A DNA stretch of 30,779 nt, from the IMG/VR virus record IMGVR_UViG_3300032053_000336, positions 1 through 30,779 of that record. One strand, given 5' to 3'. The position numbers and the translations under genes are program-made. Positions 1-6,322 of the stretch are shown one piece after another. This DNA is from a virus. The notes below the pieces were generated by a model, which saw nothing but the letters and a program-made list of their open reading frames with translations, was not told where the DNA came from and did no database searches. The number at the start of each line of letters is the position of its first letter. The first letter of the stretch is position 1.

Positions 1-56
1 ATGATTTACTTGTAAGTGGTAGACTGGTTGCTAGTCGTCTTTATTATTTAAATTAA
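1..56 (+). CDS. C-terminal end of an upstream gene (partial)
   Basis: The frame beginning at base 3 is open from the window edge to TAA at 54-56 and encodes a 17-residue tail, DLLVSGRLVASRLYYLN. The other two forward frames stop within the first 15 bases. The stop lies 27 bases before the next gene, normal spacing for this rightward run. Too little is present to assign a function, and it may be non-coding. Confidence 0.45.
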   Translation, partial: DLLVSGRLVASRLYYLN

Positions 57-83
57 TTTTTTTAACATTTAAAAACAAAAATT

Positions 84-251
84 ATGAGTACAAATTGGAA
101 AACAACCATTGGTGGCTTATTAGCTGCTGCTGGTACATTCTTGGTGAATTCTCAAACAGGTTTATTAAACCTTGCTGGACAGATTCTTCAAGCGATTGGT
201 TTATTCTTCTTAGGTTTCTCAGCACAGGATGCTAAGAAAATCGAGGGATAA
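84..251 (+). CDS. Small membrane protein, holin candidate (55 aa)
   Basis: A 55-residue protein starting MSTNWKTTIGG. A hydrophobic, glycine- and alanine-rich first half (LLAAAGTFLV) is followed by a second hydrophobic stretch (LLNLAGQILQAIGLFFLGF) and a short charged tail (AQDAKKIEG). This fits two short membrane segments. Small phage proteins of this kind with a WKTT-type start are often annotated as holins; here that rests on size, hydrophobicity and position, not on a diagnostic motif. The ATG follows an A-rich leader (aaaaacaaaaatt) like other starts in this genome. A strong terminator follows directly, so it may close the preceding transcription unit. No lysin gene is visible beside it. 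Confidence 0.7.
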   Translation: MSTNWKTTIGGLLAAAGTFLVNSQTGLLNLAGQILQAIGLFFLGFSAQDAKKIEG

Positions 252-262
252 AAGAAATTAAA

Positions 263-301
263 AAAAACTTTTGGGAAATAAACCAACACCCAAAAGTTTT
301 T
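263..301 (+). terminator. Rho-independent terminator
   Basis: A perfect 13-bp inverted repeat (arms 263-275 and 289-301, aaaaacttttggg / cccaaaagttttt) encloses a 13-base loop. The U-run is the 3' arm itself. It sits 12 bases after the holin-like stop codon and before the lysine-rich cluster, so it separates two rightward units. Confidence 0.85.
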
Positions 302-334
302 ATTATATTTATATCATAAAATAAAAATATAAAG

Positions 335-559
335 ATGGCAACGATAAAAAAAGCAAAGAACCTATCTGCAGGACCTAGTAAAATGACCAAGAGAGCTGGT
401 CCTATTGATCCTAATGGTAAATGGACAAAGGTACAAGAACGTACAATTGGTTCTATGAAGAAGGGTGGTAGTGTTAAGAAAGGAATGCACAAAATGCCTG
501 ATGGATCAATGATGAAAAACTCAATGATGAAAATGGGTGGTAAAACTAAAAAGAAATAA
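335..559 (+). CDS. Lysine-rich small protein, MATIKK family (74 aa)
   Basis: First of a run of lysine-rich genes. It starts MATIKKAKNLSAG and ends MKMGGKTKKK; 20 of 74 residues are Lys/Arg against 3 acidic ones, giving a strongly basic and probably disordered protein rich in Gly, Met and Lys. Repeated short units are GGSVKK and KMPDGSMMK. The MATIKK start and GGKTKKK end recur in the downstream genes, so it belongs to a local paralogous family. I recognise no enzyme domain. A nucleic-acid-binding or virion-cargo role is suggested only by charge and by position in the rightward, presumably late, module. Confidence 0.75.
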   Translation: MATIKKAKNLSAGPSKMTKRAGPIDPNGKWTKVQERTIGSMKKGGSVKKGMHKMPDGSMMKNSMMKMGGKTKKK

Positions 560-561
560 TC

Positions 562-669
562 ATGGGTGCACCTAAAAAAATAAGTTGCTGGAAGGGCTAT
601 GTCAAACAAGGCACAAAAAAGAAAGGAAATAAGACAGTTAATAATTGTGTTAAAGCTAAAAAGAAATAA
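562..669 (+). CDS. Small basic cysteine-containing protein (35 aa)
   Basis: ATG at 562 opens two bases after the previous stop, and TAA at 667-669 ends one base before the next ATG, so the gene fits the tight spacing of its neighbours. The 35-residue product begins MGAPKKISCWKGYVKQG and ends VNNCVKAKKK. Two cysteines (positions 9 and 29) bracket a basic centre with a CWKGY motif; such short Cys-Trp-x-Gly-Tyr peptides occur in other tailed phages, function unknown. It shares the KAKKK-type tail of the cluster but not the MATIKK start. Confidence 0.65.
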   Translation: MGAPKKISCWKGYVKQGTKKKGNKTVNNCVKAKKK

Positions 670-670
670 C

Positions 671-1072
671 ATGGCTACAATTAAAAAGGGTGTTAAAAAA
701 GCACAGAATGGTGATTCTACAGCTTATAAAAAAACTTTATCAGGTCTTACAAGTCAAGGATTAGACTTTGAAATAGGAAAACTTTCTAAAATGATCACTC
801 CAAAAAGTGCACCTTCTGTTATTCAGCAGAAAATAGATATTATTAAAAGAGAGAAATCTAAAAGATCAGGATCAAATACAACTTCTTCTGTTAAGAAAAA
901 TAAAACTGGTGGAGTAACCAAAGCTAAAGATGGTAAATGGATACAAAAGGCGACTTCCTCTATTAAACGTAGAGGTACAGAGGGTAAATGTACTCCTATA
1001 ACAAAGAAGGGGTGCAGTGGAAAAGCTAAATCATTAGCTTTGACATTTAAAAAAATGGCCAAGAAAAAATGA
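671..1072 (+). CDS. Lysine-rich MATIKK-family protein with C-terminal conserved block (133 aa)
   Basis: The start at 671 is chosen over a longer in-frame opening at 599 because it begins MATIKKGVKKAQNG, like its paralogues, and lies one base after the preceding gene. Residues 1-14 carry the MATIKK and KKAQNG signatures. The last third has KAKDGKWIQKA, then SSIKRRGTEGKCT and a GCSGKAKSLALTFKKMAKKK tail. That 'KWIQKA...KRRGTEGKCT...LAxTFKKMAK' arrangement resembles a short basic block I associate with phage and other large-virus proteins, but I cannot name a family. Its stop overlaps the next start (ATGA). Confidence 0.75.
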   Translation: MATIKKGVKKAQNGDSTAYKKTLSGLTSQGLDFEIGKLSKMITPKSAPSVIQQKIDIIKREKSKRSGSNTTSSVKKNKTGGVTKAKDGKWIQKATSSIKRRGTEGKCTPITKKGCSGKAKSLALTFKKMAKKK

Positions 1073-1293
1073 TATACGAACCTCACAATAGGGTGGATGT
1101 TAATACACCTAAAGGTGATGGAATGATATGGTTGGTTACAGATTATGGTCATGAAACTGATACAATATATACAATCATTATTAATGAGACAGGCGAAATG
1201 TGGCAATATGCACATAAGGACATTAGAGTGAAGAACAATATAACCTTTGGAAGAAATGGCAAGTTTAAAGAAAATAATACAATCAGCTCCTAG
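1069..1293 (+). CDS. Small SH3-like protein, paralogue of the gene at 12134-12418 (74 aa)
   Basis: The ATG overlaps the preceding stop (ATGA), indicating translational coupling. The 74-residue protein has a beta-rich pattern, VDVNTPKGDGMIWLVTDYG, then TIYTIIINETGEMW, then KDIRVKNNITFGRNG. A second gene in the leftward module has the same layout: a VxTPxGDG start, a DYG, a TIY/TIW strand, and a DIRVxxN end. The spacing suggests a small SH3/KOW-like barrel, an inference from pattern only. Unlike its neighbours it is not lysine-rich. It overlaps the next gene by 38 bases. Confidence 0.75.
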   Translation: MIYEPHNRVDVNTPKGDGMIWLVTDYGHETDTIYTIIINETGEMWQYAHKDIRVKNNITFGRNGKFKENNTISS

Positions 1294-1639
1294 GATGCGT
1301 GGTGTAACACCTGTTCCTAATGGTCCTCTTGTTAAGAAGAATGGTTCTACACTTAAAAAAGGTGGAACTGTTAAGAAGGCTCAAACTGGTGTAACAGAAA
1401 AAAGTAAAGTGGTATATCGTAATCCTGATAACACTTATAAAACTGTTATTAAGTCTAAGAAGGGTCCAGGAATGGAACAAAAGAGTGTTAAGGAAGTTCG
1501 AACATTCAAAGGTCTTATAAAAGGAATGCCTAAAACATCAGGAGCTCTTCAAAAGAAGAATGAACCAAGACAAGTTGCAGAACAACCTAAAATGATTGCA
1601 AAAAATGGTAATAAATTAAAATCTAAAAATAAGAAATGA
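1256..1639 (+). CDS. Lysine-rich MATIKK-family protein with block B (127 aa)
   Basis: ATG at 1256 is preferred to the TTG at 1247 because it gives MASLKKIIQS, matching the family start. The protein carries VKKNG, LKKGGTVKKAQTG (about 33-45), and at 77-96 a block SVKEVRTFKGLIKGMPKTSG. The gene at 2693 repeats that block as SVKERRTVKGFLTGAPKAGG (121-140), so the two share a conserved module beyond lysine richness. The tail NGNKLKSKNKK is basic. It overlaps the SH3-like gene by 38 bases and the lipoprotein gene by ATGA. Function unknown. Confidence 0.75.
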   Translation: MASLKKIIQSAPRMRGVTPVPNGPLVKKNGSTLKKGGTVKKAQTGVTEKSKVVYRNPDNTYKTVIKSKKGPGMEQKSVKEVRTFKGLIKGMPKTSGALQKKNEPRQVAEQPKMIAKNGNKLKSKNKK

Positions 1640-1821
1640 AAAAGTTAATTCTAATTGCTGCTGTAGCATTTACAGCTTGTGGTTCACCTAAGACGCAGGA
1701 AACCAATTGTGATTCTACATGTACAGATTCTTGTACAAAGGTGTGTACAGATTCTACGAAAATAGACACTCTTAATCCAAGAGGTACAGTTGACACAACT
1801 ATTCTTAAATCAGTAAAATAA
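1636..1821 (+). CDS. Small Thr/Cys-rich lipoprotein (61 aa)
   Basis: MKKLILIAAVAFTAC is a short type II signal peptide: two lysines, a hydrophobic core, and a relaxed lipobox ending at Cys15, followed by GSPK. The mature part is about 46 residues, rich in Thr, Ser, Asp and Cys (NCDSTCTDSCTKVCTDSTK). Its composition is opposite to the basic neighbours. The start overlaps the previous stop (ATGA). Phage lipoproteins can act as outer-membrane spanins or superinfection-exclusion factors; the position a few genes after a holin candidate suits the first, but nothing in the sequence decides. Confidence 0.75.
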   Translation: MKKLILIAAVAFTACGSPKTQETNCDSTCTDSCTKVCTDSTKIDTLNPRGTVDTTILKSVK

Positions 1822-1827
1822 TTTAAA

Positions 1828-2451
1828 ATGGCAACAATTAAAAAGGCTATGAAAGCCCAGAAAGGTAAGACAGTCTCTCCTACTTACAAGAATTTACCAA
1901 TGGGTGTAAAAAATGAAAATTATCAAATAACAGGTGTAAGTAAAAATATTAAACCTAGTTCAAGTGATAGTGCTAGATATAGAGGAGGTTTTGAACAAGG
2001 AATGAAAGGAAAGAAAGGAATGCCTAACGAAGGTAATATTGAGAAAATGGGAAGATGGGAAGGTCAGAATGCTTCTAAAGCTCCAAAGAAATCTAAAATG
2101 GGTAGTAAAGTAAAGAAGGCTCAAAATGGTACTAAAGAAAGTAAAAATCCTTTTGTTAAAGGTTATCAAAAAAAGCTTGAAAGAGTTAAATCTGAAGGGA
2201 ACCCAAGCAATCCACCATTAAAGAATACATATTCTACTCCTAGTAAAAGTGGTCCTAAACTTAAATACAGTGTCTCAGCAGATACTACAGGACTTGCTGC
2301 AGGAAAGAAAGAATTTCCATCAAAAACAACTAATGTAAGAACTGGAAAGACTAGTGAAGGAATAATTGGAAGAAAAGCAGTAGAGTATAGAATGAAAAAT
2401 CCTAATAAAGTAGGATTTAAAACTGGTGGTAAAATGTCTAAAAAGAAATAA
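1828..2451 (+). CDS. Lysine-rich MATIKK-family protein with block A (207 aa)
   Basis: Largest member of the family. It begins MATIKKAMKAQKGK and ends FKTGGKMSKKK. A KKAQNG unit lies at about 97-101. A block DTTGLAAGKKEFP at 152-164 is repeated in the next gene as DTSGYAAGKKAGYP (24-37). The middle contains Gly/Lys/Met-rich low-complexity sequence (GMKGKKGMPNEGN). No enzyme motif or membrane segment is visible. The next gene starts two bases after the stop, so they are surely co-transcribed. Confidence 0.75.
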   Translation: MATIKKAMKAQKGKTVSPTYKNLPMGVKNENYQITGVSKNIKPSSSDSARYRGGFEQGMKGKKGMPNEGNIEKMGRWEGQNASKAPKKSKMGSKVKKAQNGTKESKNPFVKGYQKKLERVKSEGNPSNPPLKNTYSTPSKSGPKLKYSVSADTTGLAAGKKEFPSKTTNVRTGKTSEGIIGRKAVEYRMKNPNKVGFKTGGKMSKKK

Positions 2452-2453
2452 CT

Positions 2454-2690
2454 ATGTCTAAAATTAAAAAAGCACAGACAGGTGTTTCTACTAAGAAAGG
2501 TAGAACTACCATTAATGTTACAGACACATCAGGGTATGCAGCTGGTAAGAAGGCTGGTTATCCTGCACAAATGATTTCTCCTAAGACAAAATATTCTAAA
2601 GGTGACACCACTAGTGTAACTGTTAATCGTAAAATGATAAAAAAAGCTATTGGTAAACAAAAAATGGGTGGTAAAACTAAAAAATCATAA
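2454..2690 (+). CDS. Lysine-rich MATIKK-family protein, short (78 aa)
   Basis: Starts MSKIKKAQTGVSTKKG and ends KQKMGGKTKKS, both family signatures. Residues 24-37 hold block A (DTSGYAAGKKAGYP), shared with the preceding gene, and the region after it (SPKTKYSKGDTTSVTVNRK) could form beta strands. It reads like a reduced copy of the 207-residue neighbour, consistent with tandem duplication. Two-base spacers separate it from both flanking genes. No function can be assigned. Confidence 0.75.
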   Translation: MSKIKKAQTGVSTKKGRTTINVTDTSGYAAGKKAGYPAQMISPKTKYSKGDTTSVTVNRKMIKKAIGKQKMGGKTKKS

Positions 2691-2692
2691 TT

Positions 2693-3208
2693 ATGGCAAC
2701 AATTAAAAAAACTGCTAAAAAAATGCAGATGGGTGGTGGAATCAAACCAATGATGAAAAAAGGTGGTTCATTCCCAGACTTAAACAAAGATGGTAAAATC
2801 ACTAAGAAAGATGTTCTTATTGGTAAAGGTGTTCTTCCTAAGACAGCTAAGAAAGGAATGAAAGTTAAGAAGGCTCAGGATGGTAAAGAAGTTGGAGATT
2901 ATTTTTGGCAAACTGGTAAGTATAAAGGAGGAATGGTAGGAGATAAAAGACCTATGACAAATGTTAAAAAAAGTAATGATAAAAATTATAGAAAAAAAAC
3001 AACATATTTAGACTACAAAGATACAGAGGATGGTAGTGGTATTTCAACAAGGAGCGTAAAAGAAAGAAGAACAGTAAAAGGATTTTTAACAGGAGCACCT
3101 AAAGCAGGAGGTAAATTTGTAGAAACTTTAAGAAAAGGCAGTTCTATAAAAAAGTCTATGAAGACTGGTGGGAAGATGACTAAAAAATGTATGACAGGTT
3201 GTAAATAA
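2693..3208 (+). CDS. Lysine-rich MATIKK-family protein with EF-hand-like loop (171 aa)
   Basis: Starts MATIKKTAKKMQMGGG. Residues 29-40, DLNKDGKITKKD, match an EF-hand/dockerin-type calcium loop (Asp, Asn, Asp, Gly, Ile and a final Asp at the expected positions) and are followed by VLIGKGVLPK. KVKKAQDG lies at about 57-64, block B (SVKERRTVKGFLTGAPKAGG) at 121-140, and the tail is KTGGKMTKKCMTGCK with two cysteines. The FPDLNKDGKIT segment is a motif I associate with small phage proteins in general. Calcium binding is inferred from spacing only. Confidence 0.75.
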   Translation: MATIKKTAKKMQMGGGIKPMMKKGGSFPDLNKDGKITKKDVLIGKGVLPKTAKKGMKVKKAQDGKEVGDYFWQTGKYKGGMVGDKRPMTNVKKSNDKNYRKKTTYLDYKDTEDGSGISTRSVKERRTVKGFLTGAPKAGGKFVETLRKGSSIKKSMKTGGKMTKKCMTGCK

Positions 3209-3214
3209 TTAACT

Positions 3215-3391
3215 ATGGCTGCAAATAGTATGACTGCTGGTAAAGCTAAGAAGTCTGGTAAGCCTAGAATGGCTTCAAAGGTAGGTATTCCTAAGAAGGA
3301 TAAGCCTTTTTCCAAGATGAAATCTATGGATGATAAAGCAATACGCACTGCTCCTATGCAACCAATGAAACAAAAAAGACTTTCTAAATAA
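3215..3391 (+). CDS. Lysine-rich small protein, end of cluster (58 aa)
   Basis: ATG at 3215 is six bases past the previous stop and TAA at 3389-3391 is two bases before the glycosyltransferase start. The product begins MAANSMTAGKAKKSGK and ends MKQKRLSK; it is rich in Lys, Met, Ala and Ser, with GKAKKSGKPRM and GIPKKDKPFSKMKSM units. It lacks the exact MATIKK start but shares composition, size and direction with the cluster. Function unknown. Confidence 0.65.
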   Translation: MAANSMTAGKAKKSGKPRMASKVGIPKKDKPFSKMKSMDDKAIRTAPMQPMKQKRLSK

Positions 3392-3393
3392 TA

Positions 3394-4128
3394 ATGAACT
3401 TACCAAAAGTATCTTGTATATGCCCTACATTTTGTAGGGTATATTTATTAGAGGAGGCTATAGAGTCTTTCCTTAGACAAGATTATGCAGGAGAAAAGGA
3501 ATTGATTGTATGCAGTGACTTCCTTCCTCAGGAGTTAGTGTATGAACATCCTTCTGTCAAGATAATTAACCTATCTGAAAGAGCTCCTAATCTTGGTGCT
3601 AAGAGAAATGCAACATACGCACATGCTACAGGAGATCTTCTACTAACATGGGGAGATGATGATATACATCTTCCAGGAAGGATATCTAGAATGGTGAACA
3701 AACTGCAAGACAAAGAGTTTCTATATGAAGGACAATATTATGTTCTATATGGAGGAAAGCTTTATTGGGAACGTGGTAAAACATCAGGAGCACATATAAT
3801 TACAAAGAGACTGTTTGATGAGCTAGGAGGTATTCCAGAGATGAACTCTGGAGAAGACCAAGCTTTTAACACTCTTGTTAAAAATAAGATGGGAGAGATG
3901 CACACATGCACAGAACCTCCTCAATTTCTATATAGATATTCTACAGGTAGAGCACATGTTTCTCAGTTTGGGAACGACAAACCTGATAAGAGAAGTGGAT
4001 ATGATCGTGTGTTTGATAGTGCAATGCAATACATCACCACTGGAATAGAACCAAAAGGTAAAATACAGCTTCAACCAAAATGGTCCAAGGATTGGGTGGA
4101 AGAAGTTAAACATGCTATAAAAAAATAA
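3394..4128 (+). CDS. Family 2 glycosyltransferase (244 aa)
   Basis: A GT-A fold glycosyltransferase, expected to transfer a sugar from a nucleotide donor. The opening VSCICPTFCR (7-15) is the first strand and loop of the GT2 Rossmann-like domain, GAKRN (68-72) is a donor-contact segment, and WGDDD (86-90) is the metal-binding DxD-type motif. About 240 residues is the size of a catalytic domain alone; no membrane segment is seen, so it should be soluble. It is the last gene of the rightward unit, directly after the lysine-rich cluster, which suggests modification of a virion or host-surface component rather than of phage DNA; the acceptor cannot be read from sequence. Confidence 0.85.
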   Translation: MNLPKVSCICPTFCRVYLLEEAIESFLRQDYAGEKELIVCSDFLPQELVYEHPSVKIINLSERAPNLGAKRNATYAHATGDLLLTWGDDDIHLPGRISRMVNKLQDKEFLYEGQYYVLYGGKLYWERGKTSGAHIITKRLFDELGGIPEMNSGEDQAFNTLVKNKMGEMHTCTEPPQFLYRYSTGRAHVSQFGNDKPDKRSGYDRVFDSAMQYITTGIEPKGKIQLQPKWSKDWVEEVKHAIKK

Positions 4129-4151
4129 AGCCCTCAACTAAGAGGGCTTTA
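4126..4151. terminator. Bidirectional terminator between convergent units
   Basis: A 9-bp GC-rich stem (aaagccctc at 4127-4135, gagggcttt at 4142-4150) with a 6-base loop has A-rich sequence on the left and T-rich sequence on the right. It begins inside the glycosyltransferase stop codon and lies 22 bases beyond the end of the last minus-strand gene, so it can stop transcription from both sides. Confidence 0.9.
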
Positions 4152-4172
4152 TTATTTGGCATGCAAGAAGTT

Positions 4173-4562
4173 TTATTGAAACAGATTATAGAATCTCTCT
4201 GCATCAGCAGGATCTAAATAAATCTCACTCTGGAAAGTGTTACGTTCTCTTTTGTAACCTTTCATCTTGTTTGTTTTAATGTCTAGATCAGGCACTTGTT
4301 GTACTCTCTCATGAAGATCATCTAATAGAACAAGAAGTCTGCTATCATCTGCTGTAATTGTTCTAATCACTTTATCAGGATTAAAACTGTCTCTAAATTC
4401 TTTAAATTCTGGGTTCTCAGGAGTTCCTGAGACAAGCTCTTTACGAGTGTAGAAAAACTGTTTCATTGTTGGTTTTGTTTTATATGGGCAATTGACACAA
4501 CCATTGTTGCAACAAAAGCCTCTTGTTAATAAAAATTCTCTGCTTAAAGGTTTATTTGCCAT
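4173..4562 (-). CDS. Cysteine-motif protein, DUF5522-like N-terminus (129 aa)
   Basis: Residues 14-27, RGFCCNNGCVNCPY, contain Cys17, Cys18, Cys22 and Cys25 in the CC-x3-C-x2-CPY arrangement typical of the small DUF5522 family of unknown function; I infer metal binding. The rest (about 30-129) is charged, with helix-like EFKEFRDSFNPDK and DDSRLLVLLDDLHERVQQ, and matches nothing I know. It is the last gene of the recA operon: its start overlaps the PhoH gene by 11 bases, and the bidirectional terminator follows. Confidence 0.75.
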   Translation of the reverse strand: MANKPLSREFLLTRGFCCNNGCVNCPYKTKPTMKQFFYTRKELVSGTPENPEFKEFRDSFNPDKVIRTITADDSRLLVLLDDLHERVQQVPDLDIKTNKMKGYKRERNTFQSEIYLDPADAERFYNLFQ

Positions 4563-5202
4563 ATTCCACCTCTAGGATTTTACCCACTAAATCTGATCTA
4601 TGGTTGTGTTTAAGCTTAATGTATTTAATCTCTTTAATCTTTTTAGAAAGCTCTATAGCATAACTAAGTCCATTGACACCATCTTTAATATCTTTCTGTT
4701 CATTATCTCCATTGATGATTATTTTTCCTGATTTCCCCAGTCTGGTGAGAATAGCAAGCATTTCAGCTTTTGTAAGATTCTGAGCTTCCTCCACCACCAA
4801 TACATCATCAACAGTCTTACCCCTAATGAACTGAACAGGAAGCGCATTAACTTTTTTAGAACTAATAAGTTCTTCCACTTTAACTTTGTCATAGCACTTA
4901 ATTAAGTTTTCTTGAAAGGCTTCTAAATATGGATCAAACTTTTCATTAAGACTTCCTGGTAAAAAACCTAATGAATGCCCCACTTCCACAGCTGCTCTAG
5001 TTACTAATATTTGATCACATTCCTTCTTAAACAGGAAATCAAGAGCACATTGTGCAGAGACAAGACTCTTACCACAACCTGCTCTTCCTGTAATAATAAC
5101 TATTTGATTTTCAAGAATGAGTCTTTTCACCTCTTTCTGTTCCTCATTTAGAGTGATTTTATACTTAATATCGTTCTTCCTCTCTCTGTTTGGTTCTTTC
5201 AT
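4552..5202 (-). CDS. phoH: PhoH-like ATPase (216 aa)
   Basis: A P-loop ATPase of the PhoH family, related to the helicase core domain; cellular and phage PhoH proteins are linked to RNA metabolism or phosphate stress, though the phage role is unsettled. Walker A is GRAGCGKS (39-46), then LVTRAAVEVGHSLGFLPG, the family's conserved post-Walker segment. Walker B is VLVVEEAQN (134-142), a sensor motif INGD (163-166), and HNHRSD (199-204) supplies a likely arginine finger. About 216 residues is a complete single-domain phage form. It overlaps the upstream HNH gene by 38 bases and is translated within the recA-dUTPase operon. Confidence 0.9.
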   Translation of the reverse strand: MKEPNRERKNDIKYKITLNEEQKEVKRLILENQIVIITGRAGCGKSLVSAQCALDFLFKKECDQILVTRAAVEVGHSLGFLPGSLNEKFDPYLEAFQENLIKCYDKVKVEELISSKKVNALPVQFIRGKTVDDVLVVEEAQNLTKAEMLAILTRLGKSGKIIINGDNEQKDIKDGVNGLSYAIELSKKIKEIKYIKLKHNHRSDLVGKILEVEYGK

Positions 5203-5584
5203 ATTTACGTTTTAGATTGTCACGTCTTCTATTTACCTCTTCATACTTATACATGTTCATCTCCACATTGTTGTGCTCATCGAAGGTAAGTAAAATTATA
5301 TTATCCTCATCGTATTCAGCCTCAGGAAATTTTTCCTTAGGAAGAATGTGGTGAAAGAAAATTGAGAGAGGTTCATTTCCCAGGTAGGTCTTACTAATTT
5401 CAGAGTAGTGTGTTCTCTTTCTCCAAACTTGTAAGAAAAAATCATTTCTATCGAATATTTTTCGATAATCTATTGATTTTTTTACATTTTTTAGAGTGTG
5501 AACAACCTTTTTAAAACCTTTCCTAGGCTTGTGCAAAAAACAAAAATCTGATTCTGCATTCTTGCCACAGGTTTTGCATTTCAT
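5165..5584 (-). CDS. HNH-type nuclease with N-terminal zinc motif (139 aa)
   Basis: The N-terminus has C3-x2-C6 and C15-x2-H18, a probable zinc site. The middle has FFHHILPKEKFPEAEYDEDN followed by EHNNVE: His78-His79, Asn95 and His104 match the HH...N...H order of an HNH nuclease. The C-terminus (about 108-139) is a highly charged helix. It overlaps the neighbouring gene by ATGA and PhoH by 38 bases, so it is embedded in the operon rather than a recent insertion. A NinG-like recombination nuclease is possible; activity and substrate are inferred. Confidence 0.7.
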   Translation of the reverse strand: MKCKTCGKNAESDFCFLHKPRKGFKKVVHTLKNVKKSIDYRKIFDRNDFFLQVWRKRTHYSEISKTYLGNEPLSIFFHHILPKEKFPEAEYDEDNIILLTFDEHNNVEMNMYKYEEVNRRRDNLKRKYERTKQREEERY

Positions 5585-5808
5585 TTTACTTTGTTGTAAG
5601 TTTTAAAAGATGATCTTGCGTTATACAGTTCAATTAAGAAGTTAATCTTCTCCTTCCAAGCATTGTATTCTTTCTTCTTACGTTTATCTATAGTCTTTTC
5701 TTCTTCAAATAGTTTCTCTATTTCATCGTAAAGATCTACAAGATTAACATATTGCTTCTTGAATAGATTAAGTTCATCATCATCAACTGTTAATATCAAT
5801 TTTGACAT
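5581..5808 (-). CDS. Small charged helical protein (75 aa)
   Basis: Starts MSKLILTVDDDELN; the rest is rich in Glu and Lys (YDEIEKLFEEEKTIDKRKKK) and probably forms one or two long helices or a coiled coil. No motif is recognised. It overlaps the dUTPase gene by 26 bases and the HNH gene by ATGA, so it is a bona fide member of the operon. Confidence 0.7.
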   Translation of the reverse strand: MSKLILTVDDDELNLFKKQYVNLVDLYDEIEKLFEEEKTIDKRKKKEYNAWKEKINFLIELYNARSSFKTYNKVK

Positions 5809-6322
5809 CTGCTGTAGTATTGGTTATAAATTTAGGATCAATATGATAGGTAGTATCTGAAGTGGTACCAGAATGAATGTTTATCACTCCTATTCCTGTA
5901 GATCCAAATCCTCCTTCACCTCTTACAGTTTGGTCTAGTTCTTCCACCTCTGCAAATGCTACATCTACATTCTTCTCAAAATAGATTTGAGCAATACGAT
6001 CACCCACTTGATAAGGGGCTGCTTCACGTGGATTAATACTAGTAGATTTCATCTTCACCATCCACTCTCCTCTATAATCAGAATCTACAATTCCTATAGA
6101 GTTGGATAGAACCCATCTGTGTTTAGATAGATTGCTACGAGGTATAATAACACCTCTCCAACCTTCAGGGATTTCTGTTGCAAACCCTAGTCCATAGGTT
6201 AACATACCTACATCATCAAGGGCCATAGATGTTGCATACACGTCATAACATGCAGCAGAAGAGCTCCCCTTAACAGGGAGCTTTGCTGTGCCTTTTAGTT
6301 TTTTAAAGTTCACTACTAGCAT
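5783..6322 (-). CDS. dut: dUTP diphosphatase with C-terminal extension (179 aa)
   Basis: Hydrolyses dUTP to dUMP and pyrophosphate, keeping uracil out of DNA and feeding thymidylate synthesis. All five trimeric-dUTPase motifs are present: I AACYDVYA (23-30), II PRSNLS (61-66), III GIVDSDYRGEW (77-87) with the catalytic Asp, IV GDRIAQIYF (107-115), and V RGEGGFGSTG (134-143), the mobile P-loop-like arm. About 36 residues follow motif V (GVINIHSGTTSDTTYHI...), although in most homologues motif V lies almost at the end. The start overlaps recA by 20 bases. A UDG-like protein is encoded elsewhere in the window. Confidence 0.95.
   Translation of the reverse strand: MLVVNFKKLKGTAKLPVKGSSSAACYDVYATSMALDDVGMLTYGLGFATEIPEGWRGVIIPRSNLSKHRWVLSNSIGIVDSDYRGEWMVKMKSTSINPREAAPYQVGDRIAQIYFEKNVDVAFAEVEELDQTVRGEGGFGSTGIGVINIHSGTTSDTTYHIDPKFITNTTADVKIDINS

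Larger units (their letters stand above)
1369..2885 (+). repeat. Dispersed intragenic repeat encoding VKKAQxG
   Basis: GTTAAGAAGGCTCAAACTGG (from 1370), GTAAAGAAGGCTCAAAATGG (from 2110) and GTTAAGAAGGCTCAGGATGG (from 2864) recur in three lysine-rich genes. They encode VKKAQTG, VKKAQNG and VKKAQDG. DNA identity beyond what the amino acids require suggests recent duplication or gene conversion. Confidence 0.6.

Noticed and set aside
1-83. Hairpin and promoter in the first 83 bases
   Set aside because: Only 4-bp arms (GACT/AGTC) and no good TTTG/TAnnTTTG pair.
599-670. Longer N-terminus for the gene starting at 671
   Set aside because: The extra codons lie inside a well-packed 35-residue gene in another frame, and 671 gives the family start MATIKK.
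232-1215. Minus-strand open frames opposite the lysine-rich genes
   Set aside because: Hydrophobic Phe/Ile-rich products are what the complement of Lys-rich coding gives; they overlap solid rightward genes and a terminator.
335-3391. Protease maturation sites of adenovirus type at GGK motifs
   Set aside because: The residues before GG do not match the (M/I/L)xGG rule, and no such protease is in the window.
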